A stretch of DNA of 64,000 bases, taken from assembly GCF_013409625.1 (NCBI RefSeq), contig NZ_JACCBF010000001.1, positions 1,116,001 through 1,180,000 on the forward strand, in the 5' to 3' direction. The position numbers were made by a program, and so were the translations under genes. This document shows, one piece after another, positions 53,088 to 62,667 of the stretch. Source of the stretch: Nocardioides kongjuensis (lineage in GTDB: Bacteria > Actinomycetota > Actinomycetes > Propionibacteriales > Nocardioidaceae). Position 1 is the first letter of the stretch. The number at the start of each line of letters is the position of its first letter. Below the pieces are notes generated by a model. That model was given only the letters and a program-made list of their open reading frames with translations, searched no databases and had not been told where the DNA came from.

Positions 53088-53090
53088 GCT
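53085..53090 (+). promoter_or_regulatory. -10 hexamer TAGGCT of a leaderless promoter, overlapping a stop codon
   Basis: Its first three bases are the TAG stop of rarA; eight bases before GTG 53099. Confidence 0.45.
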
Positions 53091-53098
53091 ACTTCGTC

Positions 53099-53653
53099 GT
53101 GACCTCCGACCTCGCCGTCCCGACCTGGCTGGTCGTGGTGACCCTCGTCGCCGTCGCGGCGCTCGTGGTCGCGGCGTACCGGCTGTCCCGGTCCGTGCGC
53201 CAGGCGCGCAGCCACACCGAGGCGCTGCTCGCCGCAGCAGCGCACGACGCCGACGCGCTGCGCGAGCAGCTCGCCGCCATCGAGGCGGAGCTGCAGGCCA
53301 GGCAGGAGGTGGCGCTGCGCCGGGAGCGGACGCCGGTCGCGGTGGTCGACGACCGCGAGTACGTCATCACCGACCTCGGTCAGGAGCACGGCCCGCGGGT
53401 CCCCGCGCGCGTCGTGCCCGCGCCGATGTTCGCCGACATCGTGCTGCGCGAGAGCGTCATCAAGACCGCCGCGCTGGCAGCCGGACTGCGCCGCGCGCTG
53501 TCGCCGGAGGTCCGCAACCGGATCCGGTTCGAGATGAGACGCGAGGTCAAGCGCTCGCGCAAGGAACGCCGCCTGATGCTCAAGGCGGCCCGGCGCGACC
53601 TGGAGTCGCGCCAGCGGGCGAGCCTCCGGGCCGACCTGGAGGTGTCGTCGTGA
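53099..53653 (+). CDS. Conserved actinobacterial membrane-anchored coiled-coil protein
   Basis: 184 aa. One N-terminal TM (about 8-28, [17 protein letters not shown]), a coiled coil rich in Ala/Glu (about 32-75), a central TPVAVVDDREYVITDLG strand segment, and a basic C-terminus (MRREVKRSRKERRLMLKAARRD). I do not recognise a named domain. Such a gene sits between rarA and alaS in many actinobacteria. GTG 53099 is chosen from the TAGGCT box. Its stop overlaps the next small gene. Confidence 0.78.
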   Translation: MTSDLAVPTWLVVVTLVAVAALVVAAYRLSRSVRQARSHTEALLAAAAHDADALREQLAAIEAELQARQEVALRRERTPVAVVDDREYVITDLGQEHGPRVPARVVPAPMFADIVLRESVIKTAALAAGLRRALSPEVRNRIRFEMRREVKRSRKERRLMLKAARRDLESRQRASLRADLEVSS

Positions 53654-53913
53654 AGGGCAGCGTCTGGTTCGCAGCCGGCGCGGCCGCCGGCGTCTACGGC
53701 ATGGTCCGGGTCCGCCGCCTCGCCGAGGCGTTCACCCCCGACGGCATGCGGGACCGGATCGGCGCGGCCGTCCTCGGCGCCCGGATGTTCGGCGAGGAGG
53801 TCGCCCGTGGCCAGGCCGCGGCCGAGATCCACCTGCGACAGCGCTTCGACGGCGCGGACGCCGGTCCGCCCCAACTCATGAATCCCCAGCCCAGCAAGGA
53901 AGGCACCCGTTGA
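53650..53913 (+). CDS. Small DUF6167-like protein
   Basis: 87 aa. A short hydrophobic N-terminus (VWFAAGAAAGVYGMV), then RVRRLAEAFTPDGMRDRIGAA and FGEEVARGQAAAEIHLRQRF. Resembles DUF6167 proteins seen upstream of alaS in actinobacteria; function unknown. GTG overlaps the preceding TGA, so the two are coupled. Confidence 0.72.
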   Translation: MKGSVWFAAGAAAGVYGMVRVRRLAEAFTPDGMRDRIGAAVLGARMFGEEVARGQAAAEIHLRQRFDGADAGPPQLMNPQPSKEGTR

Positions 53914-53983
53914 ACCACCCCACGAAGTTCTCCACTTCCCCCGCTACGCTCCTCCAGCGGACAACTTCGCGGGGACCCCGGTG

Positions 53984-56680
53984 ATGAGCGAGCAGTACCT
54001 GAGCAGCGCGGAGATCCGCAACCGGTTCCTCGCCCACTTCGAGAACCGCGGCCACACCGTCGTACCGTCGGCCTCGCTGCTGCTCGACGACCCCAACCTG
54101 CTCTTCGTCAACGCGGGCATGGTGCCCTTCAAGCCCTACTTCCTGGGTCAGGAGACGCCGCCGTTCCAGCGGGCGACCAGCGTCCAGAAGTGCGTGCGCA
54201 CCCTCGACATCGAGGAGGTCGGCAAGACCACCCGGCACGGCACGTTCTTCCAGATGAACGGCAACTTCTCCTTCGGCGACTACTTCAAGGAGGGCGCCGT
54301 CCAGTACGCGTGGGAGCTGATCACCAACTCCCAGGCCGACGGCGGCTTCGGCTTCGACCCCGACAGGATCTGGGTCACCGTCCTCCCCGAGGACGACGAG
54401 GCGCGCGAGGCGTGGAAGCGGATCGCCGGCCTGCCCGACGAACGGATCCAGCCGCGCGGCCTCAAGGACAACTACTGGAACATGGGCGTGCCCGGCCCGG
54501 GCGGTCCCTGCAGCGAGATCTACATCGACCGCGGCCCCGAGTTCGGGCCCGACGGAGGGCCCGAGGCCGACGAGGACCGGTTCCTGGAGATCTGGAACCT
54601 GGTCTTCATGCAGGAGGAGCTCAGCGCCGTTCGGGCGAAGGACGACTTCGACATCGCCGGCCCGCTGCCCAGCAAGAACATCGACACCGGCATGGGTCTC
54701 GAGCGGGTCGCGTACCTGCTCCAGGGCAAGCACAACATGTACGAGATCGACACGGTCTTCCCCGTCATCGAGCGGGCCATGGAGCTCTCCGGCAAGAAGT
54801 ACGGCGCGCCCGGCGCCGACGGGCACGTCGACGACGTCCGCTTCCGCGTGGTCGCCGACCACGTCCGCAGCTCGCTGATGCTCATCGGCGACGGCGTCAC
54901 CCCCGGCAACGAGGGCCGCGGCTACGTCCTGCGTCGCCTGCTGCGCCGCGCCGTGCGCAACATGCGCCTGCTCGGCTACCAGGACCCGTCGCTGCCCGAG
55001 CTGCTGCCGGTCTCGCGCGACAGGATGGGGGAGAGCTACCCCGAGCTGGTCTCCGGCTGGGACCGGATCGCGCAGATCGCGTACGCCGAGGAGGAGGCGT
55101 TCCGCAAGACGCTCCAGGCCGGCACCCAGATCTTCGACCTCGCCGCGGGCGACGTGAAGCAGTCCGGTGCCACCACCATCCCCGGCGACAAGGCGTTCGC
55201 GCTCCACGACACCTACGGCTTCCCGATCGACCTGACCCTCGAGATGGCCGCCGAGGCCGGCCTCAGCGTCGACGAGCCGGGCTTCCGGCAGCTGATGGCC
55301 GAGCAGCGCGAGAGGGCCAAGGCCGATGCGCGCGCCAAGAAGGGCCAGCACGCCGACACCGCGGTCTACCGCGACATCCTCGACGCCAACGGCCCCACCG
55401 AGTGGCTCGCCTACGAGACCCTCGAGACCGAGTCGAAGCCGCTCGCGCTGCTGCGCGAGGGCGTCGCCGTGCCCGTGCTCGCGACCGGCGAGATCGGCGA
55501 GCTCGTCCTCGACCGCACGCCGTTCTACGCCGAGTCCGGCGGCCAGGTGGCCGATGCCGGTGTCATCGAGTACGAGGGCGGTGCCCTCGAGGTGCTCGAC
55601 GTCCAGCGCCCGGTGCGCGGCCTCGTGGTCCACCAGGTCCGCGTCGTCGACGGCGAGCTCCCCGCGGACGCGAGGCTGCTGCACGCGAAGGTCGACCCGC
55701 AGTGGCGCATCGGCGCCCGGCAGGCGCACTCCGGCACCCACATCGTGCACGCCGCGCTGCGCGAGGTGCTCGGACCCACCGCTCTGCAGTCCGGCTCCTA
55801 CAACCGACCGGGCTACCTGCGCCTCGACTTCGGCTGGCTCAACGCGCTCTCTCCCGACCAGGTCCGCGAGATCGAGCAGGTCTCCAACAACGCGCTGCGC
55901 GCCGACCTGCCCGTCGGCTGGCAGTACATGACGCTCAGCGAGGCCAAGGACTGGGGCGCGATCGCCCTCTTCGGCGAGACGTACGACGACCAGAAGGTCC
56001 GCGTCGTCGAGATCGGCGGTCCCTGGTCGCGTGAGCTGTGCGGTGGCACGCACGTCGACCACTCCAGCCAGGTCGGCACCATCGTGGTCACCAGCGAGGC
56101 GTCGGTCGGCTCCGGCAACCGCCGCATCGAGGCGCTGACCGGCGTCGAGGGCTTCGACTACCTCGCCCGCGAGCGTGACGTGGTCGGCCAGCTCTCCACG
56201 CTGCTCAAGACGCAGCCCGGCGACCTCGTCGGCCGGGTCGGCGACCTCGTCGAGCGGCTCAAGCAGAGCGAGAAGGAGATCGAGAGGATCCGTCTCGCCC
56301 AGCTGCTGTCCGGCGGTGCCGCGCTCGCCGAGGGCGCCATCGACGTCAACGGCGTGCGGTTGGTCGCCCAGCGTCTCGACGGCGCCAGCGGCGGCGACGT
56401 GCGCACCCTCGCGACCGACGTCCGGGCCCGCCTCACCGGTGACGCCCCTGCGGTCGTCGTGCTGATCGGCGCGGCCGACGGCAAGGCGGCGATCGTCGCC
56501 GCGCTCAACGACGCGGCCCAGGCGCGTGGCCTCGCGGCCGGTGACCTGGTGCGCGCGGCCGCTCCGTTCCTCGACGGCAAGGGCGGCGGCAAGGCCGACC
56601 TGGCGCAGGGCGGCGGCACCGACGTGTCCCGCATCGACGAGGCGCTGGCCGCCGTCACCGCAGCGGTGGCCGGCAGCTGA
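53984..56680 (+). CDS. alaS: Alanyl-tRNA synthetase
   Basis: 898 aa. Catalytic domain with RNRFLAHFENRGHTVVPSAS and FVNAGMVPFKPYF, tRNA-binding domain, editing domain with HSGTHIVHAAL and CGGTHVDH zinc ligands, and C-terminal DHHA1 domain. Charges tRNA-Ala and hydrolyses Ser/Gly errors. GTG 53981 directly precedes ATG 53984, so either may be used. A -10-like TACGCT at 53945-53950 leaves a leader of about 26 nt. Confidence 0.97.
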   Translation: MSEQYLSSAEIRNRFLAHFENRGHTVVPSASLLLDDPNLLFVNAGMVPFKPYFLGQETPPFQRATSVQKCVRTLDIEEVGKTTRHGTFFQMNGNFSFGDYFKEGAVQYAWELITNSQADGGFGFDPDRIWVTVLPEDDEAREAWKRIAGLPDERIQPRGLKDNYWNMGVPGPGGPCSEIYIDRGPEFGPDGGPEADEDRFLEIWNLVFMQEELSAVRAKDDFDIAGPLPSKNIDTGMGLERVAYLLQGKHNMYEIDTVFPVIERAMELSGKKYGAPGADGHVDDVRFRVVADHVRSSLMLIGDGVTPGNEGRGYVLRRLLRRAVRNMRLLGYQDPSLPELLPVSRDRMGESYPELVSGWDRIAQIAYAEEEAFRKTLQAGTQIFDLAAGDVKQSGATTIPGDKAFALHDTYGFPIDLTLEMAAEAGLSVDEPGFRQLMAEQRERAKADARAKKGQHADTAVYRDILDANGPTEWLAYETLETESKPLALLREGVAVPVLATGEIGELVLDRTPFYAESGGQVADAGVIEYEGGALEVLDVQRPVRGLVVHQVRVVDGELPADARLLHAKVDPQWRIGARQAHSGTHIVHAALREVLGPTALQSGSYNRPGYLRLDFGWLNALSPDQVREIEQVSNNALRADLPVGWQYMTLSEAKDWGAIALFGETYDDQKVRVVEIGGPWSRELCGGTHVDHSSQVGTIVVTSEASVGSGNRRIEALTGVEGFDYLARERDVVGQLSTLLKTQPGDLVGRVGDLVERLKQSEKEIERIRLAQLLSGGAALAEGAIDVNGVRLVAQRLDGASGGDVRTLATDVRARLTGDAPAVVVLIGAADGKAAIVAALNDAAQARGLAAGDLVRAAAPFLDGKGGGKADLAQGGGTDVSRIDEALAAVTAAVAGS

Positions 56681-57150
56681 TGCGCCACGGCGTGCGGCTC
56701 GGCGTCGACCCGGGCGACGCCCGGATCGGCGTCGCCCGCAGCGACCCGTCCGGGATGCTCGCGACCCCGGTCGAGACGGTGCGCCGCGGCAAGGGCGACC
56801 TGCGCCGCATCCACCAGATCCTCGCCGAGGAGGACGCGGTGGAGGTCGTGATGGGCCTGCCGCGCTCGCTCGGCGGCGGCGAGGGGCCGGCGGCGCTCAA
56901 GACCCGCGAGTTCGCCGTACGCCTGGCGAGGCGGATCGCACCGGTCCCGGTGCGCCTGGTCGACGAGCGGCTCACCACCGTGACGGCGGAGGCTATGCTG
57001 CGCGACCAGCGCAAGGGAGCGAAGCGCCGAGCCGTGGTCGACCAGGTCGCAGCCGTCGTCATCCTCCAGCAGGCGCTGGACGCAGAACGCGCGACCGGCA
57101 CCCCTCCGGGGGAGCTGGTGAACCCCACGCCCGAGGAGACGCATGACTGA
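56680..57150 (+). CDS. ruvX: Holliday junction resolvase-like protein YqgF/RuvX
   Basis: 156 aa RNase H-like fold: RLGVDPGDARIGVA with D11, GLPRSLGGGEG loop, and VRLVDERLTTVTAEAML with conserved D/E. Implicated in 16S rRNA maturation in bacteria. ATG overlaps the alaS stop by one base and its own stop overlaps mltG by eight. Confidence 0.94.
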   Translation: MRHGVRLGVDPGDARIGVARSDPSGMLATPVETVRRGKGDLRRIHQILAEEDAVEVVMGLPRSLGGGEGPAALKTREFAVRLARRIAPVPVRLVDERLTTVTAEAMLRDQRKGAKRRAVVDQVAAVVILQQALDAERATGTPPGELVNPTPEETHD

Positions 57151-58294
57151 GCCGCTGCCCGAGCACGTCGAGGACGCAGGTCACGACCTGCTCCCCGGTA
57201 CGGCGGCCGGTGGTCGCCGGCGGGCCGAGAAGCGACGTCGGGGCGGGTGCCTGCCGATGCTGCTCGTGGTGGTGCTGTTCTGCGGCATCGTCGCCTGGTT
57301 CGCGCGCGGTGCGATCGCCGACGTCAAGGACATGTTCGCCGGCCCCGAGGACTACGCCGGGCCGGGCAGCGGCGAGGTCACCTTCGTCATCGACCCGGGC
57401 CAGTCGGTCTCCTCGATGGGTGCCGAGCTCGAGGACCTCGGGGTCGTGAAGTCCTCCGAGGCGTTCGTCGACGCCGCGGCCAAGAACAGCAGGTCCACGA
57501 AGATCCAGGCGGGCACCTACCTGCTCAAGAGCAGGATGAAGGCCGCCGACGTCGTCACGATCCTGGTCGACCCCTCGCAGATCGCCCAGGACACGGTGAC
57601 CGTCCCCGAGGGCAAGCGGACCTCGGACATCGTCAAGATCCTCGCCAAGAAGACCGACTTCAAGGCCAAGCAGTTCCAGGCGGTGCTGGCCGACCCGGCC
57701 GCGCTCGGCCTGCCCCCGTCGGCCGGCGGCAACCCGGAGGGCTACCTGTTCCCGGCGACCTACACGATCACCCCGAGCGACACGCCGCAGACGATCCTCG
57801 CGGCGATGGTCGCCAAGGGACAGTCGGTGATGACCGACCTCGGTCTCGACGCCCAGGCGCAGGCGCTCGGGCTGACCGCCCACGAGGTGCTGACGGTCGC
57901 GAGCATGCTGGAGTTCGAGGCCAACCGCACCGAGGACTACCCGAAGGTGGCCCGGGCGATCTACAACCGCCTCGACAAGGGGATGGCCCTGCAGTCGGAC
58001 GCGACGGTCGCCTACGCGAACGGCCTCTCCGGCGAGGTGTGGACCACCTCGGCGCAGCGCGACATCGACTCGCCCTACAACACCTACGCCCACACCGGCC
58101 TGCCGCCGGGCCCGATCGGCAACCCCGGTCAGGCGACCATCGATGCTGCGCTGCACCCTGCCGACGGGCCGTGGCTGTACTGGGTGGTGGTCAACCTGAA
58201 GACCGGCGAGACCGTCTTCTCGACCACGCTGGCCGAGCACAACGCCGCCACCGAGCGGCTGCGCGAGTACTGCAAGACCTCCGACGCCTGCTGA
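57143..58294 (+). CDS. mltG: Endolytic murein transglycosylase MltG
   Basis: 383 aa. Cytoplasmic N-terminus of about 35 basic residues, TM about 36-52, LysM-like subdomain and YceG catalytic domain with VASMLEFEA (catalytic Glu) and YNTYAHTGLPPGPIGNPG. It cuts nascent glycan strands and sets chain length. Same operon as alaS-ruvX. Confidence 0.95.
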   Translation: MTEPLPEHVEDAGHDLLPGTAAGGRRRAEKRRRGGCLPMLLVVVLFCGIVAWFARGAIADVKDMFAGPEDYAGPGSGEVTFVIDPGQSVSSMGAELEDLGVVKSSEAFVDAAAKNSRSTKIQAGTYLLKSRMKAADVVTILVDPSQIAQDTVTVPEGKRTSDIVKILAKKTDFKAKQFQAVLADPAALGLPPSAGGNPEGYLFPATYTITPSDTPQTILAAMVAKGQSVMTDLGLDAQAQALGLTAHEVLTVASMLEFEANRTEDYPKVARAIYNRLDKGMALQSDATVAYANGLSGEVWTTSAQRDIDSPYNTYAHTGLPPGPIGNPGQATIDAALHPADGPWLYWVVVNLKTGETVFSTTLAEHNAATERLREYCKTSDAC

Positions 58295-58304
58295 TGGGGT
58301 GCCG

Positions 58305-59120
58305 ATGAGGTGCGCGGTCCTGGGCGACCCGGTCGCCCACTCGCTCTCGCCGACCCTGCACCGGGCGGGGTACGCCGCACTCGGCCTCGACGCGACGTAC
58401 GACGCCGTGCGGGTGCCGGCCGGCGAGCTCGCCGGCTTCGTGGCCGGACTCGGCGCGGAGTGGCGGGGCCTGTCGGTGACCGCCCCGCTCAAGCGGGAGG
58501 CGCTGGCACTGGCCGACGAGGTCTCCGACCTCGCCGTGCTGGCCGGCGGCGCCAACACCCTCGTGCGGACCGCGTCCGGGTGGCTCGCCGACAACACCGA
58601 CGTGCCGGGCGCGGTGGCGGCGATCCGGGAGCGCCACGCCGGCGCGTTGACCGTGGCGACCGTCCTGGGCGGCGGCGCGACTGCCGCCAGCGTCGGCCTC
58701 GCGCTCGCCGACCTGGGCATCGCACAGATCACCGTCGCGGCCCGCAACCCGGCGAACGCCGCCGAGGCCGTGGCCGCGGTCGAGCGGCACCCGTCGGCGC
58801 CGCGGGTGGTCGTCGTACCGCTGGACGAGGTGGGAGCGACGGGCGACGCCGGGGGAGTCCTGGTGTCCACCGTGCCGGCCGCCGCGCAGACCGACGACCT
58901 GGTGGCCCGGGTGCTCCCGGCCGCGGTGGTCTTCGAGGTGACCTACAACGAGTGGCCCACGCCGCTGGTCGCCGCGGCGCTGTCCTCCGGCGCCACCGTC
59001 GTGTCCGGGATGGACCTGCTCGTCCACCAGGCCGTGCTGCAGTTCGGCATGTTCACTGGTCACGACGGGCCACTCGACGCCATGCGCTCGGCGGGCGAAG
59101 CCGCGCTCGCGGCTCGGTAG
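58305..59120 (+). CDS. aroE: Shikimate dehydrogenase
   Basis: 271 aa. LGDPVAHSLSPTLH at the N-terminus, substrate Lys in VTAPLKREA, NTD in ADNTDV, and the NADP loop LGGGATAASVG. Reduces 3-dehydroshikimate to shikimate. ATG 58305 (or GTG 58299) starts ten bases after mltG. Its stop codon doubles as part of the next gene's -10 box. Confidence 0.95.
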   Translation: MRCAVLGDPVAHSLSPTLHRAGYAALGLDATYDAVRVPAGELAGFVAGLGAEWRGLSVTAPLKREALALADEVSDLAVLAGGANTLVRTASGWLADNTDVPGAVAAIRERHAGALTVATVLGGGATAASVGLALADLGIAQITVAARNPANAAEAVAAVERHPSAPRVVVVPLDEVGATGDAGGVLVSTVPAAAQTDDLVARVLPAAVVFEVTYNEWPTPLVAAALSSGATVVSGMDLLVHQAVLQFGMFTGHDGPLDAMRSAGEAALAAR

Positions 59121-59123
59121 GTT
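59118..59123 (+). promoter_or_regulatory. -10 hexamer TAGGTT of a leaderless promoter, overlapping the aroE stop
   Basis: Seven bases before ATG 59131 of the prepilin peptidase, which supports that start over GTG 59125. Confidence 0.45.
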
Positions 59124-59130
59124 CGTGGCC

Positions 59131-59829
59131 ATGGAGTGGGTGCCCGCGCTGGCCTGCGCGCTCGTCGGCGCGGCGCTCGGGCTGCTGGTCCCGTGGCTGG
59201 TCGCGCTGTGCCCCGAGCCGGAGCACGACCCGAGCGAGAACCCCGAGGACTACCCCGACCACGTGCCGTTCGCCGAGCTCGCCGTCCGTCCCGGCCTGCG
59301 GCTGCGCAGCGTCGTCGCGTGCGGGCTCGCGTCCGGGGTTCTCGGTCTCGTGCTGGGGTGGAGCTGGGGACTGCTCTGGCTGCTCGTCCTCGTGCCGGTC
59401 TGCTGCGCGCTGACGGTGATCGACTACGTCACCTGGTACCTCCCGTCGCGGCTGATCCGGCCGTCGTGGCTGGTGACCGGTGCCCTCGTCGGCGCCGTCG
59501 CGGCGATCCTCGGCGAGCCGCAGGTGGCGCTGTGGGGGCTGATCGGCTTCCTCGGGCTCGGCGGCTACTACGGTCTGATCCGGCTAGTCAGCCCGCGTGC
59601 GATGGCCGGCGGTGACGTCCGCCTCGGTGCGCTGCTCGGCATCGCTCTCGGTCCGTTCGGTGCGCCCGTGCTGCTCGCGTCGGTGCTCGCTGCCGCCATC
59701 CTCGGCGTGCTGGGCACGGTGCCGATGCGGCGCAGCGGCACCATGATCCGCCGGCGGGTGCCCTACGGTCCGTTCCTCGTGCTGGGTGGGCTCCTCGCCG
59801 TCGTCGTGGGACAGGTCCTCGGCGCCTGA
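59131..59829 (+). CDS. A24-family prepilin peptidase
   Basis: 232 aa, six to seven TMs. Aspartates of the active site are in VIDYVTWYLPSRL and GGDVRLGALLG. No N-terminal cysteine methyltransferase domain, so it is the short type found in this synteny in mycobacteria (Rv2551c). It would cleave type IV prepilin-like leaders; no pilin gene is in the window. ATG 59131 is used because of the TAGGTT box. Confidence 0.9.
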   Translation: MEWVPALACALVGAALGLLVPWLVALCPEPEHDPSENPEDYPDHVPFAELAVRPGLRLRSVVACGLASGVLGLVLGWSWGLLWLLVLVPVCCALTVIDYVTWYLPSRLIRPSWLVTGALVGAVAAILGEPQVALWGLIGFLGLGGYYGLIRLVSPRAMAGGDVRLGALLGIALGPFGAPVLLASVLAAAILGVLGTVPMRRSGTMIRRRVPYGPFLVLGGLLAVVVGQVLGA

Positions 59830-59853
59830 GCCCACCGTGGGAGACTGGTGCCC

Positions 59854-61032
59854 ATGTTGCGCTGGCTGACTGCGGGGGAGTCCCACGGCCCCTCCCTGGT
59901 CGCGATCCTCGAGGGCCTGCCGGCCCACGTCGAGGTCACGACCGATGACATCTCCGACTCGCTCGCCCGACGACGCCTCGGCTACGGCCGCGGCGCCCGG
60001 ATGAAGTTCGAGGCCGACGAGGTCACCATCACCGGCGGTGTGCGGCACGGTCGCACCCAGGGTGGTCCGGTCGCGATCCAGGTCGGCAACACCGAGTGGC
60101 CGAAGTGGGAGACCGTCATGGCGGCCGACCCGGTGGATCCCGCCGTGCTCGAGGCGCAGGCCCGCAACGCCCCGCTCACCCGCCCGCGGCCCGGCCACGC
60201 CGACCTCGCCGGCATGCAGAAGTACGACTTCCCCGACGCCCGCCCGATCCTCGAGCGCGCGTCGGCCCGCGAGACCGCGGCCCGCGTCGCGCTCGGCCGG
60301 GTGGCCAGCAACTTCCTCGAGCAGGCCACGGGCGCTCGGATCGTCAGCCACGTGCTCGAGATCGGCGGCGTCCGCACGCCGTCGCGCGAGCTCCCGACGC
60401 CCGACGACGTCGCGCGCCTCGACGCCGACCCGGTGCGCTGCCTCGACGCCGACGGCTCCAAGCTGATGGTCGAGCGGATCGACCAGGCCCACAAGGACGG
60501 CGACACCCTCGGTGGCGTCGTCGAGGTGGTCGTCCACGGACTCCCGCCGGGCCTGGGCTCCCACGTCCACTGGGACCGCCGCCTCGACGCGCGGCTGGCG
60601 GGCGCGCTGATGGGCATCCAGGCGATCAAGGGCGTCGAGGTCGGCGACGGCTTCGAGCTCGCCGCGACCCCGGGCTCGCTCGCCCACGACGAGATCGTCC
60701 CGACCGAGGAGGGCCTGCGGCGTGTGTCCGGCCGCTCGGGCGGCACCGAGGGCGGCATGACCACCGGCGAGGTGCTCCGCGTCCGGGCGGCGATGAAGCC
60801 GATCGCCACCGTCCCGCGCGCCCTGCGCACGGTCGACCTCGCCACCGGCGAGGAGGCGGTCGCCCACCACCAGCGCTCCGACGTCTGTGCGGTCCCCGCG
60901 GCCGGCATCGTCGCCGAGGCGATGGTCGCGCTGGTGCTCGCCGAGGCGGTGCTGGAGAAGTTCGGCGGCGACTCGGTCCAGGAGACGCGCCGCAACGTGC
61001 AGTCGTACCTCGACACCCTCCGGTTCAAGTGA
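59854..61032 (+). CDS. aroC: Chorismate synthase
   Basis: 392 aa. Signatures [28 protein letters not shown] and [13 protein letters not shown]. Flavin-dependent elimination making chorismate from EPSP. GTG 59848 is an alternative start two codons upstream. First of four overlapping or adjacent shikimate genes. Confidence 0.97.
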   Translation: MLRWLTAGESHGPSLVAILEGLPAHVEVTTDDISDSLARRRLGYGRGARMKFEADEVTITGGVRHGRTQGGPVAIQVGNTEWPKWETVMAADPVDPAVLEAQARNAPLTRPRPGHADLAGMQKYDFPDARPILERASARETAARVALGRVASNFLEQATGARIVSHVLEIGGVRTPSRELPTPDDVARLDADPVRCLDADGSKLMVERIDQAHKDGDTLGGVVEVVVHGLPPGLGSHVHWDRRLDARLAGALMGIQAIKGVEVGDGFELAATPGSLAHDEIVPTEEGLRRVSGRSGGTEGGMTTGEVLRVRAAMKPIATVPRALRTVDLATGEEAVAHHQRSDVCAVPAAGIVAEAMVALVLAEAVLEKFGGDSVQETRRNVQSYLDTLRFK

Positions 61033-61553
61033 CCGGTGCGGGCGGGCCGCGTGCGGTCCTGATCGGCACCATGGGCGCCGGCAAGACCACCGTCGGCCGG
61101 CTGCTCGCCGAGCGGCTCGGGGTCGGGTTCGCCGACACCGACGAGCTGATCGAGGCGCAGCACGGCAAGACCGTCCAGGACATCTTCGTCGAGGACGGCG
61201 AGGCGACCTTCCGCGCACTCGAGCGGGCCGCGGTCGCGCGGGCGCTCGACGAGAGCGACGGCGTGCTGTCGCTCGGCGGCGGCGCGGTGCTCGACCCGTC
61301 GACCCAGGCCCTGCTCGCCGCCCACCGGGTCGTCTTCCTGCGCGTCGGTCTCGCCGACGCCGTCAAGCGGGTCGGCCTCGGCTCCGGGCGCCCGCTGCTG
61401 CTCGGCAACGTCCGCGCCCGCGTCAAGCAGCTCCTCGACGAGCGCGCGCCGGTGTACGCCGGCCTGGCCCGGATCACCGTCGACACCGACGGCCGCGAGC
61501 CGGCGGAGATCGCCGCCGAGATCGTCACCGCCCTGCAGGGAGACCCCGCATGA
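61029..61553 (+). CDS. aroK: Shikimate kinase
   Basis: 174 aa. Walker [19 protein letters not shown], and [10 protein letters not shown] with the shikimate-binding Arg/Asp residues; lid region GSGRPLLL. Phosphorylates shikimate with ATP. GTGA overlap with aroC, ATGA with aroB. Confidence 0.97.
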   Translation: MTGAGGPRAVLIGTMGAGKTTVGRLLAERLGVGFADTDELIEAQHGKTVQDIFVEDGEATFRALERAAVARALDESDGVLSLGGGAVLDPSTQALLAAHRVVFLRVGLADAVKRVGLGSGRPLLLGNVRARVKQLLDERAPVYAGLARITVDTDGREPAEIAAEIVTALQGDPA

Positions 61554-62665
61554 CCGAGCACACCGCCACCCCCACCGTCATCCCGGTGACCGCCGCGGCG
61601 CCGTACGACGTCGTGGTCGGGCACGGCGTCCTCGACCGGCTGCGCGGACTCCTGCCCGCCGGCGTCCAGCGGGTCGCGATCATCACCCCCGAGTCGCTCG
61701 AGGACCTGCTCGAGCCGTTCGCCGACCTGCTCGAGGGGCTCGACGTCATCGTGCTGCAGGTGCCCGACGGCGAGGAGGCGAAGAACTGGGAGGTCGCCGC
61801 GGCCTGCTGGGAGTCGCTCGGCGAGGAGGGCTTCACCCGCTCCGACGCCGTCGTCACCCTCGGCGGCGGTGCGACCACCGACCTCGGCGGCTTCGTCGCC
61901 GCCACCTGGTTGCGCGGGGTCGCGGTCGTCCACGTCCCGACCACCGTGCTCGCGATGGTCGACGCCGCGGTCGGCGGCAAGACCGGCATCAACACCCCCG
62001 CCGGCAAGAACCTCGTCGGCTCCTTCCACGAACCCGTCGGCGTGCTGTGCGACCTCGCGCTGCTCGAGACCCTCCCGCGCGCCGAGCTGGTCGCGGGTCT
62101 CGGCGAGGTCGTCAAGTGCGGCTTCATCGCCGACCCGCGGATCCTCGAGCTGGTCGAGCAGACCGCGCCCGAGGAGCTCACGGCCGGATCGCCGGTGCTG
62201 CGCGAGCTGGTCGAGCGGGCCATCCGGGTCAAGGCCGAGGTCGTCGCCGGCGACCTCAAGGAGACCGGGGGCCGCGACGGCCATCCCGGCCGCGAGGTCC
62301 TCAACTACGGCCACACCCTGGCCCACGCCATCGAGAAGGCGACCGACTACTCGATCCGGCACGGCGAGGCGGTCGCGCTGGGCTGCGTGTTCGTCGCCGA
62401 GCTCGCCGCCCGCGCCGGTGCGCTCGCGCCGGAGGTCGTCGACCGGCACCGCGCCGCGTTCGGCCGCGTCGGCCTGCCGACCTCGTGGAGCGGTGCCGAC
62501 TTCGACACCCTGCTCGCCACCATGCGGGTCGACAAGAAGGCCCGGGGCAACCAGCTGCGCTTCGTCGTCCTCGAGGACCTCGCACGCCCCGTCGTCCTCG
62601 CCGGGCCGTCGGAGGACGACCTGCGAGCGTCGTACGCCGCCCTGTCGGGTCTGCAAGGATCCTGA
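61550..62665 (+). CDS. aroB: 3-Dehydroquinate synthase
   Basis: 371 aa. NAD motif LGGGATTDLGGFVAATWLRG, metal-binding GEVVKCGFI with E and H residues in LNYGHTLAHAIE and HGEAVALG. Converts DAHP to 3-dehydroquinate. ATG overlaps aroK stop. Confidence 0.97.
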   Translation: MTEHTATPTVIPVTAAAPYDVVVGHGVLDRLRGLLPAGVQRVAIITPESLEDLLEPFADLLEGLDVIVLQVPDGEEAKNWEVAAACWESLGEEGFTRSDAVVTLGGGATTDLGGFVAATWLRGVAVVHVPTTVLAMVDAAVGGKTGINTPAGKNLVGSFHEPVGVLCDLALLETLPRAELVAGLGEVVKCGFIADPRILELVEQTAPEELTAGSPVLRELVERAIRVKAEVVAGDLKETGGRDGHPGREVLNYGHTLAHAIEKATDYSIRHGEAVALGCVFVAELAARAGALAPEVVDRHRAAFGRVGLPTSWSGADFDTLLATMRVDKKARGNQLRFVVLEDLARPVVLAGPSEDDLRASYAALSGLQGS

Positions 62666-62667
62666 CC

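Noticed and set aside
59125..59130. GTG 59125 as the prepilin peptidase start
   Set aside because: It would begin one base after the -10 hexamer; ATG 59131 fits the leaderless spacing.
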